This document shows positions 1-8,672 of a DNA stretch of 64,000 nucleotides, piece after piece. The stretch comes from Acidithiobacillus sp. GTDB taxonomy: Bacteria; Pseudomonadota; Gammaproteobacteria; Acidithiobacillales; Acidithiobacillaceae. The notes under the pieces were generated by a model. The model had not been told where the DNA came from, did no database searches, and saw nothing but the letters and a program-made list of their open reading frames with translations. The DNA is taken from the NCBI GenBank assembly GCA_028065135.1, contig JAPTWR010000104.1:1-64000 (forward strand), written 5' to 3'. Numbering within the stretch: the first letter of the stretch is position 1; the number at the start of each line of letters is the position of its first letter. The translations under genes and the position numbers were made by a program.

Positions 1-380
1 CGCTCGGCATCCCGGCCTGTTTGCTGATCTCCTTCGATCACCGCCACCGGCAGCCGGTGCTGCAGGGCCTCGACGGTGCGCACCAGCAGCGTGGTCTTGC
101 CCGAGCCGGGGCTGGAGACCAGGTTCAGCGCAAAGATACCCCGCTCGGCCAGATAGCGGCGGTTGGCATCAGCGTGGCGCTGGTTCTTGGCCAGAATGTC
201 CTGCTCGATCCGGACCATGCGCCGTCCGTCTATGCCAGGGGCATGAACGTGGGCCGGCTGGAATTCGTCTCTATGCCTATGCTGCCCGTTATCCTCGTGA
301 TGATCGTGGGGATGGTCATGGTGATCGTGCCCCTTGATTTTCACCTCTTCACTGCCACAACCACACGTGATACACATCAT
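1..380 (-). CDS. hypB: Hydrogenase nickel incorporation GTPase HypB (partial, N-terminal part)
   Basis: HypB is the GTPase that, with HypA, delivers nickel to the large subunit of [NiFe] hydrogenases in the cytoplasm. The minus-strand reading begins MMCITCGCG, followed by a histidine-rich nickel-binding stretch (HDHHDHPHDHHE) and then the P-loop SSPGSGKTTLLVRTVEAL; the metal/switch region EGDQQTGRDAER runs into the window edge. ATG at 380 overlaps the hypA stop by 4 bp (ATGA), so translational coupling is likely; the next codon is also ATG (377). Only about the first 126 codons are present. It is the last gene visible in the hup/hyp operon; further hyp genes probably lie beyond position 1. 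Confidence 0.95.
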   Translation of the reverse strand, partial: MMCITCGCGSEEVKIKGHDHHDHPHDHHEDNGQHRHRDEFQPAHVHAPGIDGRRMVRIEQDILAKNQRHADANRRYLAERGIFALNLVSSPGSGKTTLLVRTVEALQHRLPVAVIEGDQQTGRDAE

Positions 381-718
381 TCCACCTCCAATTGCTGAAT
401 ACGCAATTCTTCGCCCTCAATCACCTGAAGCTGACGGCTGCCGCATTGGGGGCAGGCATCGAAATATTGCCTGATGGAGACCTTTTCGCCACAGGGAAGA
501 CACCACGCCTGGGCAGGCACCGTCACGATTTCAAGATAGGATCCCTCGGCCAGGGTGCCCTGCGTAACGATATCGAAATGGAAGCGCAACGCCTCCGGTT
601 CCACGCTGGCCAGGGTACCGATCTCCAACCATACCGCATGCACACGGGCGAAGTGCTGGATCTTAGCCTGCTCCTCCAGCGCCTGTAGCACGCCTTCGCA
701 CAATGCCATCTCATGCAT
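377..718 (-). CDS. hypA: Hydrogenase nickel metallochaperone HypA
   Basis: Small HypA-family protein of about 113 residues that inserts nickel together with HypB. The N-terminus MHEMALCEGVLQ contains the nickel-ligand His2, and the C-terminal half has the structural zinc site as two Cys pairs (CLPCGE and CPQCGS). I start it at the ATG at 718, which gives the canonical MHE start; an in-frame TTG six bases upstream (724) would add MI and is less likely. It begins 2 bp after the hupK stop and its own stop overlaps the hypB ATG. Confidence 0.95.
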   Translation of the reverse strand: MHEMALCEGVLQALEEQAKIQHFARVHAVWLEIGTLASVEPEALRFHFDIVTQGTLAEGSYLEIVTVPAQAWCLPCGEKVSIRQYFDACPQCGSRQLQVIEGEELRIQQLEVE

Positions 719-720
719 GA

Positions 721-1826
721 TCAAGTCACCTGTACGGTGAACGGCACACAGGGATCCAGAGCAAGGACCATAAAACCCACCTGTCGCTGAAAAATATCCG
801 CATTGTCAGCGGGCTTCCCTACCAATCCCCGCCATAGCGGCCCATGCGGATGGAAATTCCATTCCGTAGGCGCCAGGATCTGGTAGCGGCTCACCCGATC
901 ACCCTCCACTTCCGCCCGGTGCGCCAACCGCCCACGCGCCGCCTCCACCAATCCCAGGCCCACCCTGCTTCCCTCAACCCCCAGCGAAGCGCTATTACTG
1001 GACAAGCCATTTAGTAACTGCCCCAGACGGTCTGACAGGCCTACTAGTTCCACGAGCCGCGCAACAAGCCGTGTCAGCAATCCATTGCCATACCGCTGCC
1101 ATAGTTCCGCCACTAACGGGTGGCTGGACATCCGCACCAAAGGGCCGGTCTCGCAAGCCTCGCCTTCCCATTCCGGACGGCTCACGAAACTGTTGTCCAC
1201 ATCCGCCGCCAGTGCGCCCTCAAGGTCCCAGGCCATCATATCCGGCACGGGCCGCAACAGACAACGGCCAAATTCAGCCAAATCTTCATCCCAAATCTTT
1301 CGCAAAAAACGGGCAGCCGGACAGATGCCAAGCATACCCCAAGAGTGCAACGCCCCAATCCCTTCCCATGCCCCCCCCCCCCCAACGCGAGCGCTCGGTC
1401 AACAGCCTGCGAAAGCACCCGTAGTTTCTCGTCCTCCAACCGCTTGTCCGGCCAGCTCGTCAATCCCTCGTCAATAGCTTGCAGCGCACTGCGAATGCGA
1501 GCGAAAGCCCCAACGTCAGGGGCCATGCCCAAATGTCTAGGCCACTCTACGCAGGCTGCCCAAGCATGCTCTCTAAAGGTTTCCAGGATAACGCGGGCCT
1601 GACGGCGGGTCTGCTCTTCGGATGCTGGCGGCAGACCAGAAATTTGCTCGCAGGCCGTGCGTGCGGCATGCTCTTGGGCCGCACTACAAACACGGAACAA
1701 CAATGAGACCCTGGACGGCACCGCTTCCACCGGCATGCCCTCCAGGACCCTGCAAAGCCCTGGCCGGCGGGTCGAGACCACATTCACGTCAGCAACGCAC
1801 CCCCGATCCAAGCGGATGGCCACCAT
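721..1826 (-). pseudogene. hupK: HupK-like hydrogenase large-subunit maturation protein, frame broken at a G13 tract
   Basis: HupK is a non-catalytic relative of the hydrogenase large subunit, thought to act as a scaffold during assembly of the Fe(CN)2CO centre. The first part (from ATG 1826, after the ribosome site AAGGAGGG) reads MVAIRLDRGCVADVNVV to RALALGGGG. The second part, in another frame, reads GAWEGIGALHSWGMLGICP to the end ALDPCVPFTVQVT, where DPCVPF replaces the catalytic DPCxxC. The switch falls on 13 consecutive G (minus strand; 1371-1383 on plus). The span is 1,106 nt; a tract of 14 or 11 G would restore one protein of about 368 residues. It may be a real frameshift, a phase-variable gene, or a sequencing error. 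Both halves are well conserved in character, so decay is not advanced. Confidence 0.85.
1371..1383. repeat. Homopolymer of 13 C (13 G on the coding strand) inside hupK
   Basis: Thirteen consecutive C on the plus strand. This is the only homopolymer of such length I noticed in the hydrogenase region, and it sits exactly where the hupK frame changes, with good coding sequence on both sides. Confidence 0.95.
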
Positions 1827-1858
1827 AATCCCTCCTTCGAGGCTTTTCCATAATTCCC

Positions 1859-2368
1859 TCATAGAGGCCGATCTCCGGTCCATTGGCCGCCCAAAAAACG
1901 ACGCCGGGACAACGGGCGGGCCAACCGCCCTAGTTCCGAATCGGGGGGAGTAAAGAGGGTATCCAGCGCTGACCAGGCCGCCGCACATGCGGCGGCCTGG
2001 TCAGCGAAATCGGGGACGGGAGAAAAAAGGGCGCAGGATTGATAAGGTCCCAAGTTCCCGATGTACCCGACAGTAAATTCGTAGCTGCCAGAGGGGAAAT
2101 GCCAACGCCGCTGCGTTCCTACCGGAAACGCCGACCAGTCCATACCCGGACCTGGCAGGATGATCAGATTCATGAACCAAGGCGTAATCAACACGCCCAT
2201 CTGGCAACTCTGCCAGGGACGAAAGCCCACCGCCTCCACCGCCAATCTCGAACGAAAGAAAGAAAGACCCCGTTGTCTGTCGGCGGCGCGCTGGAAAGCA
2301 TCCTCCAGGTGCCGAGTCGCCAATAGCGGACTTTCGCGGTGACCCGGCCCAAGCTTCAATGCCCTCAC
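1859..2368 (-). CDS. hupJ: Hydrogenase assembly chaperone HupJ (HybE family)
   Basis: HupJ/HybE-family protein of 169 residues implicated in assembly and quality control of the uptake hydrogenase. The diagnostic block VGFRPWQSCQMGVLITPWFMN, followed by LIILPGPG and a PSGSYEF motif, is clear. The start is GTG at 2368, which overlaps the rubredoxin stop as GTGA. The hupK ATG follows 32 bp after its stop. The C-terminal region (PLSRRRFLGG) is short and basic. Confidence 0.9.
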   Translation of the reverse strand: MRALKLGPGHRESPLLATRHLEDAFQRAADRQRGLSFFRSRLAVEAVGFRPWQSCQMGVLITPWFMNLIILPGPGMDWSAFPVGTQRRWHFPSGSYEFTVGYIGNLGPYQSCALFSPVPDFADQAAACAAAWSALDTLFTPPDSELGRLARPLSRRRFLGGQWTGDRPL

Positions 2369-2595
2369 CTTTCCCGAACCATCATGAACTGCGCTTTATC
2401 GCCGTCACAGCGAGGACAGCGCCAGTGCTCGGGCAGGGCGGCAAAAGGAGTGTTCGGCGGGATCTGCCATACGTCGTCTCCTTCGACCGGATCGTAGACA
2501 TACCAGCAAATCTTGCACTCCAGACGAGAGTCGGCAGACAAGCATTCGTCGTTTCCGAGGTAGGAACCCTCAAAAGTGGTCTTCGCCGTGCTCAC
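2365..2595 (-). CDS. hupI: Rubredoxin-like protein HupI
   Basis: 76-residue rubredoxin with the four iron-ligand cysteines in two motifs, ECKICWYVYDP and WRCPRCDGDKAQF. In hup clusters this rubredoxin (HupI/HoxR) is linked to protecting or assembling the small-subunit Fe-S clusters under oxygen. The start is GTG at 2595, overlapping the hupH stop (ATGTGAGC); the stop overlaps hupJ. The N-terminal extension of about 25 residues before the first Cys motif is usual for hydrogenase-linked rubredoxins. Confidence 0.95.
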   Translation of the reverse strand: MSTAKTTFEGSYLGNDECLSADSRLECKICWYVYDPVEGDDVWQIPPNTPFAALPEHWRCPRCDGDKAQFMMVRER

Positions 2596-3434
2596 ATGTA
2601 CACCTCCCCCACTTCCCGTATGCGCGCCACGCTATCCTCCATATCCTCTTGGGCGGCACGTGCCACCAGAGGTACGTCGGTGACCTCCAGGGTATTGAGA
2701 ATCAGCAGGTCGCTGGAATTATAATACTGAACCCACCACATATAACGCAGCCGTGTGCTGCGGATGCGGCAAATACCGTAGCCGCGGGAGACGATGGCCA
2801 GTGGCCCTTCCCCCAGCATGCCTCCCAGCCAGGAGAAATCCTCCGGGCTCATGGGCAGGAGAGTCAGGTTCACCACATGAGAGACGTCGCCCGGCTGGAA
2901 TGCCCGCACCCTAGCCACCAATTCCGCGAGCACGTGAGGAGCGTTCCCTATCCCCGGGGGCAGCGCCCCGGCATCGGGGAGCGCCACATCCGCTGCGGTG
3001 GCAAAGGCCATCTCCCGGGCCATGCGCGGGATATCTCCTACCTCCAGCGTATCCCGCAGCAGCGAGCCATCTTCGCGCAGATACTGAACCCGCCATAATC
3101 CTGCAAAGATGGACTCTTCTGCCCGGATGGGAGTGTCTCCCCGATAGCGGATGCCCACCTCGCCCTTACCCAATGCCTCATCGAGAAAACGGCGACCGAG
3201 ATCATCCACATCCGTGATATCCAACGTCCGGTTGGGATCGCCCACTCGGTAGGCCGCCATTTCCTGCTCGATAACCGCAAGTAGTTGTCCGCCTCGACGA
3301 AGCATCTCGGGGTCGTCCGGCAACGATGGCCCGGCATACGTCGCCATTTCCTCCGGTAGAGGAAGATAACCAGGACTGTCCTCAACCGCTGTGGAACGAC
3401 CGGCCCCAACAACAGGAATGGCGATTGGTTTCAT
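2592..3434 (-). CDS. hupH: Hydrogenase expression/formation protein HupH (HyaF family)
   Basis: 280-residue HupH/HyaF-family maturation factor. Recognisable features are the N-terminal MKPIAIPV, the repeated module seen as WRVQYLREDGSLLRDTLEVGDIP (about residues 117-139) and WWVQYYNSSDLLILNTLEVTDVP (near the C-terminus), and GYGICRIRSTRLRYMWWVQY. The internal duplication is typical of the family. The ATG at 3434 overlaps the hupG stop by 4 bp. It probably acts on the small subunit, but the exact reaction is not established. Confidence 0.92.
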   Translation of the reverse strand: MKPIAIPVVGAGRSTAVEDSPGYLPLPEEMATYAGPSLPDDPEMLRRGGQLLAVIEQEMAAYRVGDPNRTLDITDVDDLGRRFLDEALGKGEVGIRYRGDTPIRAEESIFAGLWRVQYLREDGSLLRDTLEVGDIPRMAREMAFATAADVALPDAGALPPGIGNAPHVLAELVARVRAFQPGDVSHVVNLTLLPMSPEDFSWLGGMLGEGPLAIVSRGYGICRIRSTRLRYMWWVQYYNSSDLLILNTLEVTDVPLVARAAQEDMEDSVARIREVGEVYM

Positions 3435-3853
3435 GTCATCACCTCAGCTACAGGAGAGATTTTGGTGGGTTTGCACTCCAGGAGCAGGGCGACTTCGCGC
3501 AGATATTCGCCCCAGTTCCGCATCCGCGATATGGTGCCAATCTTGGCACCCTGTCGTAAAAAAACCAGCGTCGGCCACACCGTCACCCCGTAGCGCGCCT
3601 GCAGTGTTTTTTCCGCATCGGCGGCAACAATCGCTGTCTGGAAGCGACCAAAAAAGATCGCGGCTAGTTCCGGCAGAATTACGGCCACATCGTTGGTTTC
3701 CGGATAACGGACGGGATCGCCTGCGAAAAACAACACGACGGTCCCGTTGTTGGCAAAGTCATCCACCGTCTCCTGGGTGACACAGGGGAAGCCATAGTGC
3801 TCCACTAATCGCTGCAAGTGGAGGGAGCGTACAGTACTGACATCCATATCCAT
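3431..3853 (-). CDS. hupG: Hydrogenase chaperone HupG (HyaE, thioredoxin-like)
   Basis: About 140 residues of HyaE/HupG type: a thioredoxin fold lacking the CxxC pair (VVLFFAGDP in place of the active site; GVTVWPTLVFLRQGAKIG for the cis-Pro region). Members bind the Tat-signal small subunit before export. Two in-frame ATGs are possible, at 3853 and 3847; the ribosome site GTAGGAG abuts the first and is 6 nt from the second, so 3847 may be the true start. It follows hupF by 9 bp and overlaps hupH. Confidence 0.9.
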   Translation of the reverse strand: MDMDVSTVRSLHLQRLVEHYGFPCVTQETVDDFANNGTVVLFFAGDPVRYPETNDVAVILPELAAIFFGRFQTAIVAADAEKTLQARYGVTVWPTLVFLRQGAKIGTISRMRNWGEYLREVALLLECKPTKISPVAEVMT

Positions 3854-3862
3854 CTCCTACTT

Positions 3863-4159
3863 TCATCCGCGTAAGTGTTCCGGGAGCATCGGCTCCCGTC
3901 CGGCCAAATCAGGGAAAAGGGCATCATCCACCGCTTCGCCTGCCATGGCAGCAGCCAATGCGTCGAGAGCTGCGCTGATGCGTTGCGCCTCACCCTCGTC
4001 CAGGACTTCTCGTGCCGCGTCCATAAAAGCCAAGATCCAAGTTCCCAGAGGCTGATCACCTACTAAACGCATATCGATCCGCTTCCGGCCCAACCTTCCC
4101 TCGCACCAGGCGAAACCGGCAGTCATCTCCGAAACCTGCATGGGGATCCCCAGGCACAT
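3863..4159 (-). CDS. hupF: Hydrogenase maturation chaperone HupF (HypC family)
   Basis: 98-residue HypC-family protein that carries the Fe(CN)2CO group to the large subunit. The N-terminus MCLGIPMQV contains the essential Cys2, with the later motif WILAFMDAAREVLD. The C-terminal extension of about 20 residues (DDALFPDLAGREP) resembles HupF rather than the shorter HypC. The ATG at 4159 lies 1 nt after the hupD stop, so coupling is likely. Confidence 0.94.
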   Translation of the reverse strand: MCLGIPMQVSEMTAGFAWCEGRLGRKRIDMRLVGDQPLGTWILAFMDAAREVLDEGEAQRISAALDALAAAMAGEAVDDALFPDLAGREPMLPEHLRG

Positions 4160-4160
4160 C

Positions 4161-4745
4161 TCAGCGTCCCCCCACCATTATGCCAGCTTCATAGTGGGCA
4201 AGGTTCACCGAGGATGGGCATAAAGACCCTGGTACACACCCGCTTATCCTTCGACGAGATGGAAAACCCTGTTCCTTGAGAAAACGGATGGCAACCACCA
4301 AGCTAGGCTCTATCTGGCTACGCACCGGCTCCGTTAGACTTCCCCCGTAAGTATCGAGATCCAGAGGCTGAACGCCAATGAGCCGGACTTTGGCAGGATA
4401 GCGGCCCGTAATTGCCGACAAGGCCAGTACCTCCTGAAAACCGGTTTGATGCAAACTCATTTTCTTTACCCCCAGATAGCTGGGAACATCCTGATCGTCC
4501 ACCACTTTAAGCGTTCCTGCCGGCAAGCCATAGTCGATGGCGTCAAAGATCACCAGGATATCGGCATCCTGTACAAGAGGGAGGAGATAAAGACCCTGTG
4601 TACCCCCATCCATGAGCTTCACTTCCTCCGGAAACTCATAGGCCTGGTGCAGGGCTTCCACCGCGCGCACCCCAAACCCCTCGTCGGCCCACAGAATGTT
4701 ACCGATGCCCAATACCAATGCTGCACCTTTTCCCGAGTGATGCAT
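4161..4745 (-). CDS. hupD: Hydrogenase maturation endopeptidase HupD
   Basis: Nickel-dependent protease that removes the C-terminal tail of HupL after metal insertion. Visible family motifs are GIGNILWADEGFGVRAVEAL (metal-ligand Glu), the Asp in ILVIFDAIDYG, and the His in MSLHQTGFQEVL. At 194 residues it is slightly long; the last 30 or so residues after FLKEQGFPSRRR look like an added tail. ATG 4745 is preceded by GGAGAAGAACGC. It lies between hupC and hupF. Confidence 0.95.
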   Translation of the reverse strand: MHHSGKGAALVLGIGNILWADEGFGVRAVEALHQAYEFPEEVKLMDGGTQGLYLLPLVQDADILVIFDAIDYGLPAGTLKVVDDQDVPSYLGVKKMSLHQTGFQEVLALSAITGRYPAKVRLIGVQPLDLDTYGGSLTEPVRSQIEPSLVVAIRFLKEQGFPSRRRISGCVPGSLCPSSVNLAHYEAGIMVGGR

Positions 4746-4764
4746 GCGTTCTTCTCCCGATCAG

Positions 4765-5463
4765 TTAGGACTTGCCGTCCCTGAAATAACGCCAGCCGCT
4801 AACCATGGTGCTCACCATGCTCTGCTGCGACATGATATCCTCCCGGATCGCAATATAGACATGCGCAATGACAAAGATTACTAAATACCACATACCTAAA
4901 TGATGCCAGGTATGGACGTTCTGACTATTGCCGAACAGTGGTATCACCCAACTGGTAAATAAATTGTATTGCCAAGAGCCATAACCCGTCCCTTCTCCAT
5001 AGAGAGCGAAGCCGGTGATGATCTGGAAGACGGCGCCCACCACAAAAAAACCAAACATTGCCGATTGTGCCAGTGGGTTGTGCCCGATATATTTTCGAGG
5101 CTTCCGATCAAGAAAAAGGTACCACCGTATTTCATGCCATAATCCCTGCCACCACGCTTTTTTCCAGATAGGCACTATAAACAGCTCTCGCGCATAGGTG
5201 TTCCCTGCGAAAGCCCAATAAACGCGGAACAGCAAGCCGATGGTGAAGATATAGGCTGCAGTAAAATGCAAAAAACGGATATCCCCCATGAGGTAGTGGT
5301 TGCTCGGTTGGCCAATCTGGAGAGGCCACGGCGGATTACCAATGAGATAGCCGGTGATCATGAGCACCACAATGGCCGCAGCATTGATCCAGTGCCACAG
5401 ACGAAGGGGTGCTTCATAGACATATACGGATGATGCAGTTTGTAATGGTCCTTGACTGCTCAT
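4765..5463 (-). CDS. hupC: Ni/Fe-hydrogenase b-type cytochrome subunit HupC
   Basis: 232-residue integral membrane dihaem cytochrome b that passes electrons from HupSL to the quinone pool. Four hydrophobic helices are visible (around HWINAAAIVVLMITGYLIG, FLHFTAAYIFTIGLLFRVYW, MFGFFVVGAVFQIITGFALYG and HHLGMWYLVIFVIAHVYIAI), with candidate haem-ligand histidines in the first, second and fourth. It starts 13 bp after the hupL stop with a ribosome site GAAGGAGA. This subunit marks HupSL as a membrane-bound uptake enzyme. Confidence 0.95.
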   Translation of the reverse strand: MSSQGPLQTASSVYVYEAPLRLWHWINAAAIVVLMITGYLIGNPPWPLQIGQPSNHYLMGDIRFLHFTAAYIFTIGLLFRVYWAFAGNTYARELFIVPIWKKAWWQGLWHEIRWYLFLDRKPRKYIGHNPLAQSAMFGFFVVGAVFQIITGFALYGEGTGYGSWQYNLFTSWVIPLFGNSQNVHTWHHLGMWYLVIFVIAHVYIAIREDIMSQQSMVSTMVSGWRYFRDGKS

Positions 5464-5475
5464 TTTTGTCTCCTT

Positions 5476-7269
5476 CTAACGCACCTGCACCTTGGTCAAC
5501 TCTGCGCCACCCGGTCCCATGATATGCGTGGAACAGGCGAGGCAAGGATCGAAGCTGTGCAGGGTACGCAGTATCTCCACAGGCTGCTCTGGATCGGCCA
5601 TGGGTGTATTCAGCAGCGACGCCTCGAATGCTCCGATGTTGCCAGCCGGGTCTCTGGGGGAGCCGTTCCAGGTGGTTGGCACTACGGCCTGGTACGCCTC
5701 GATGCGCGCGTCCCTGATATGCACCCAGTGTCCCAAAGCGCCCCGCGGTGCCTCGGCGAAGCCCACACCCTTGGTCTCCTTAGGCCAACTGGAGGGCTCC
5801 CACTTCTGGATGTGGGCGGTACTGAGGTCGCCCGACTTGAGGTTGGCCATAAGCTTGTCATGGAAGTAACGCAGCTTGTGGGCTGCCCACGACGCCTCCA
5901 GGCCACGGGCTGCAGTCCGCCCGAGGGTGGAGAAAAGGGCTCCAAATGGCAGGCCCAGGTCGGTAAGGACCTTGTCCACTGGGTCCTTGAATTCCGCAAT
6001 CCCTCTCGCGTAGCCAATGGTAAAGCGGGACAGGGGACCAACTTCCATGGCATGGCCTCGCCAGCGCGGCGCCTTGATCCAGGAGTACTTGGCGCCCTCA
6101 TCGAGCTGCTGGATGTCCGTCTTGGTCCCCTTGGTGTTCGGCCCCAGCTTGAATTCCGGGTCGGTGATGCCCACCCAGGGGTGGAGCCCCTCGTCGGGCT
6201 TGGGATAGCGGTACCAGGAATGGTCGACGAACTCCTGCACCTGCGCCGGGTCGCGCAGGTCCACGTCCAGAACCTCCTTGAGGTTGCCGTTGACAATGGC
6301 GCCGCGGGGGATCAGCAGGTTGTCGGGCCTGTAATCGTTGGCGCGGTCGGGGAATTCCCCGTAGGCGAGCACATTGTGGCCGGACAGCCCACCCCCGTAG
6401 AGCCAGTCCTTGTAGAAGGAACCGATGGCCAACAGATCCGGCAGATAAACCTGATCAATGAACTCGATCGTCCGGTCGATGATGGAGGAAACCAGATTGA
6501 GCTGCACCATGTTAACGGGAGCGCCGGCGGCCATGGGGCCGTCCAGATTAATGGCGCTGGCGACCCCGCCTACCAGCCAGTTGGGGTGCGGGTTCTTGCC
6601 GCCAAATACAGTGTGAATCTTCACGATTTCTCTCTGGAAATCCAACGCCTCCAGATAGTGGGAAACAGCCATGAGGTTAGCCTCGGGAGGTAGCTTGTAG
6701 GCCGGATTACCCCAGTAGCCATTCATAAATGGCCCAAGTTGGCCAGAGGCCACGAATTTTTTCAGCCGGTTCTGTACGTCGCGAAAGTAGCCCGGCGAGG
6801 CGTTAGGCCAGGGTGAGATGCTTTGGGCCAGGGCGCTGGTGGCCTTCGGATCCGCCTTCAGAGCACCTAATACGTCCACCCAGTCCAGGGCGTGCAGATG
6901 ATAGAAATGGACCAGATGGTCGTGGGTCCAGAGGGTGGCCTGCATCATGTTCCGGATGATGTTGGCATTTTCGGGGATGGTGATACCCAGGGCATCTTCC
7001 ACCGCCCGCACCGAAGCGAGGGCGTGGGTACCAGTGCAGACCCCGCAGATGCGCTCGCAGAAGGCCCAGGCATCGCGGGGGTCGCGTCCCTTAAGAATGA
7101 CCTCAAGCCCCCGCCACATAGTGCCCGAGGAGACTGCATTACGGATGATTTTCTGGTCATCGATGTTGACCTCGCAGCGCATGTGGCCCTCAATGCGCGT
7201 TACCGGATCCACCACCATGCGGCGCCCACTATTGTCCAGGACGAAACCGTTGGGTGTAGTAGTCGTCAT
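5476..7269 (-). CDS. hupL: Uptake [NiFe] hydrogenase large subunit HupL
   Basis: 597-residue catalytic subunit (H2 to 2H+ + 2e-) of group 1 type. The proximal nickel ligands are in RICGVCTG (Cys75 and Cys78). The distal pair is in DPCLACSTH (Cys576 and Cys579), followed by a 15-residue tail [15 protein letters not shown] that would be cut after His582 by HupD. The N-terminal [10 protein letters not shown] motif is present. The ATG at 7269 overlaps the hupS stop (ATGA). The length and retained C-terminal tail distinguish it from the sensor subunit HupV encoded upstream. Confidence 0.97.
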   Translation of the reverse strand: MTTTTPNGFVLDNSGRRMVVDPVTRIEGHMRCEVNIDDQKIIRNAVSSGTMWRGLEVILKGRDPRDAWAFCERICGVCTGTHALASVRAVEDALGITIPENANIIRNMMQATLWTHDHLVHFYHLHALDWVDVLGALKADPKATSALAQSISPWPNASPGYFRDVQNRLKKFVASGQLGPFMNGYWGNPAYKLPPEANLMAVSHYLEALDFQREIVKIHTVFGGKNPHPNWLVGGVASAINLDGPMAAGAPVNMVQLNLVSSIIDRTIEFIDQVYLPDLLAIGSFYKDWLYGGGLSGHNVLAYGEFPDRANDYRPDNLLIPRGAIVNGNLKEVLDVDLRDPAQVQEFVDHSWYRYPKPDEGLHPWVGITDPEFKLGPNTKGTKTDIQQLDEGAKYSWIKAPRWRGHAMEVGPLSRFTIGYARGIAEFKDPVDKVLTDLGLPFGALFSTLGRTAARGLEASWAAHKLRYFHDKLMANLKSGDLSTAHIQKWEPSSWPKETKGVGFAEAPRGALGHWVHIRDARIEAYQAVVPTTWNGSPRDPAGNIGAFEASLLNTPMADPEQPVEILRTLHSFDPCLACSTHIMGPGGAELTKVQVR

Positions 7270-8402
7270 TGTTGATCCCCTTTGTGTCCCTTACCTTTTT
7301 CCGTAGATTGATCAGAGCCGGATGCGTCGCCCTTATGGGATTTATTCCGTGCCCGCATCACTGCGCTGACCCCCGCATGCACCGCGACCCCGGCCCCGAC
7401 CACCCCTGCCGCCACGCCACCGATCTTGTCGGCATTGGCCTCGATCCCGAAACCGTGAACATCGGAGAGGCGGCTATATAAGGGTCCATTGTCCCAGAAC
7501 CCCTCCTCCGAGCAGCCTATGCAGCCGTGCCCAGACTGGATGGGGAATGACACCCCACCATTCCAGCGAACCGTCGAGCAGGCGTTGTAAGTCGTTGGTC
7601 CTTTGCAGCCCATCTTGTAAAGGCAATACCCCTCACGGGCCCCTTGGTCATCCCAGGATTCCACGTACTCACCCGCATCAAAGTGCGCTCGGCGATAGCA
7701 TTTGTCATGAATTCGCTGGCTATAGAACATGAGTGGCCTGCCCCGACCATCAAGATCTGGTATGCGGCCAAAGGTCAGCATGTAGGTGATGACCCCAGTC
7801 ATCACTTCAGCGATGGGCGGGCAACCGGGAACCTTGATAATGGGTTTATCCGTGATGACCTTGTCGATGGGTGTAGCGGCAGTGGGATTGGGATGAGCGG
7901 CCTGCACACATCCCCAGGAAGCGCAGGCCCCCCAGGCAATCACTGCCTTAGCGTTGGCGGCCACACTCTTTAATTTCTCCACAAAAGGCTTACCACCGAC
8001 GATGCAGTACATCCCGTCCTCGTTCAGCGGTGGGTTGCCTTCCACCGCCAGGATATATTCTCCCGGGTATTTTTTGGGGATCTCATCCAGGATGGCCTCG
8101 GCTTGGTAGCCCGCTGAAGCCATGAGGAGATCGTCATAGTCCAACGAGATCATCTTCAGGATGACATCTTTGGCCAGCGGGTGTCCGGAACGGATAAACG
8201 ACTCCGAACAGCATGTACATTCCAGCCCGTGCATCCACAGTACTGGAATGCGGGGTTTGGTCTCCATGGCGTAAGCGATCTGGCCTACGTAGGCTGGCCC
8301 CAAACCCAAGGCAGCAGCGGTAAGGCTGCAGAACTTCAGGAAACTGCGGCGGGTAATGCCTTGTGCACGCAGCACCCCGTAAAAAGTTTCAGTCTCTGGC
8401 AT
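7266..8402 (-). CDS. hupS: Uptake [NiFe] hydrogenase small subunit HupS
   Basis: About 378 residues with a Tat signal (RRSFLKF at residues 18-24, followed by [13 protein letters not shown]), then the proximal cluster motif LECTCCSES, later Cys motifs for the other Fe-S clusters ([36 protein letters not shown]), and a C-terminal hydrophobic anchor ([21 protein letters not shown]) before a charged tail. I start it at the ATG at 8402, which has the ribosome site GGGAGGAAG and gives a normal Tat leader; the frame remains open to 8486 but the extra residues do not look like a signal peptide. Confidence 0.96.
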   Translation of the reverse strand: MPETETFYGVLRAQGITRRSFLKFCSLTAAALGLGPAYVGQIAYAMETKPRIPVLWMHGLECTCCSESFIRSGHPLAKDVILKMISLDYDDLLMASAGYQAEAILDEIPKKYPGEYILAVEGNPPLNEDGMYCIVGGKPFVEKLKSVAANAKAVIAWGACASWGCVQAAHPNPTAATPIDKVITDKPIIKVPGCPPIAEVMTGVITYMLTFGRIPDLDGRGRPLMFYSQRIHDKCYRRAHFDAGEYVESWDDQGAREGYCLYKMGCKGPTTYNACSTVRWNGGVSFPIQSGHGCIGCSEEGFWDNGPLYSRLSDVHGFGIEANADKIGGVAAGVVGAGVAVHAGVSAVMRARNKSHKGDASGSDQSTEKGKGHKGDQQ

Positions 8403-8469
8403 TGCACTTCCTCCCATTATAATGGTTGTCCGGCACCAGGAAGCCGGCATCCATATCGTTGCTGACAGC

Positions 8470-8485
8470 AGCAAAAAATGGGCCA
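8470..8485 (-). promoter_or_regulatory. Candidate sigma-54 (-24/-12) promoter of hupSL
   Basis: On the minus strand the sequence TGGCCCATTTTTTGCT matches the sigma-54 consensus (TGGCACGRNNNTTGCW) at the key GG and GC, separated by exactly 10 nt, with TTGC intact. It lies 68 bp upstream of the hupS ATG, leaving a leader of about 55-60 nt. An IHF-like site lies 16 bp further upstream. Confidence 0.75.
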
Positions 8486-8501
8486 CTTAATGACATGATC
8501 G

Positions 8502-8514
8502 TAACAAATTGATT
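8502..8514 (-). promoter_or_regulatory. IHF-like binding site upstream of hupS
   Basis: AATCAATTTGTTA on the minus strand matches the IHF consensus WATCAANNNNTTR at every defined position. It sits just upstream of the -24 element, where IHF bends DNA in many sigma-54 promoters, in an AT-rich stretch unlike the surrounding coding DNA. Confidence 0.6.
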
Positions 8515-8595
8515 ATAAACAACTATATTTTTATGGGTCGGGGCACGCTGAAAACTTAGATGCCAGATTAAGAAAGGATATGGAATGTGTGTTAC

Positions 8596-8612
8596 CACCT
8601 AATCAGTAGGTG
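8596..8612. promoter_or_regulatory. Inverted repeat CACCTA-N5-TAGGTG in the hupV-hupS intergenic region
   Basis: A perfect 6-bp inverted repeat with a 5-nt centre, about 110 bp upstream of the -24 element and so in the position expected of an activator site. A second one (GGTAC-N6-GTACC) lies about 45 bp further upstream, near 8651-8666. No T-tract follows on the minus strand, so a terminator for hupV is less likely. The role is not established. Confidence 0.3.
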
Positions 8613-8672
8613 TATATGTTTTTTCTTCGATATCTGATGAGAGGTACAAACAAGTACCATATAAAAGAACTT

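Noticed and set aside
5452..6693. Long plus-strand frame (413 codons) opposite hupL
   Set aside because: It is the antisense of a highly conserved hydrogenase gene in high-GC DNA; no ribosome site or family motif is seen.
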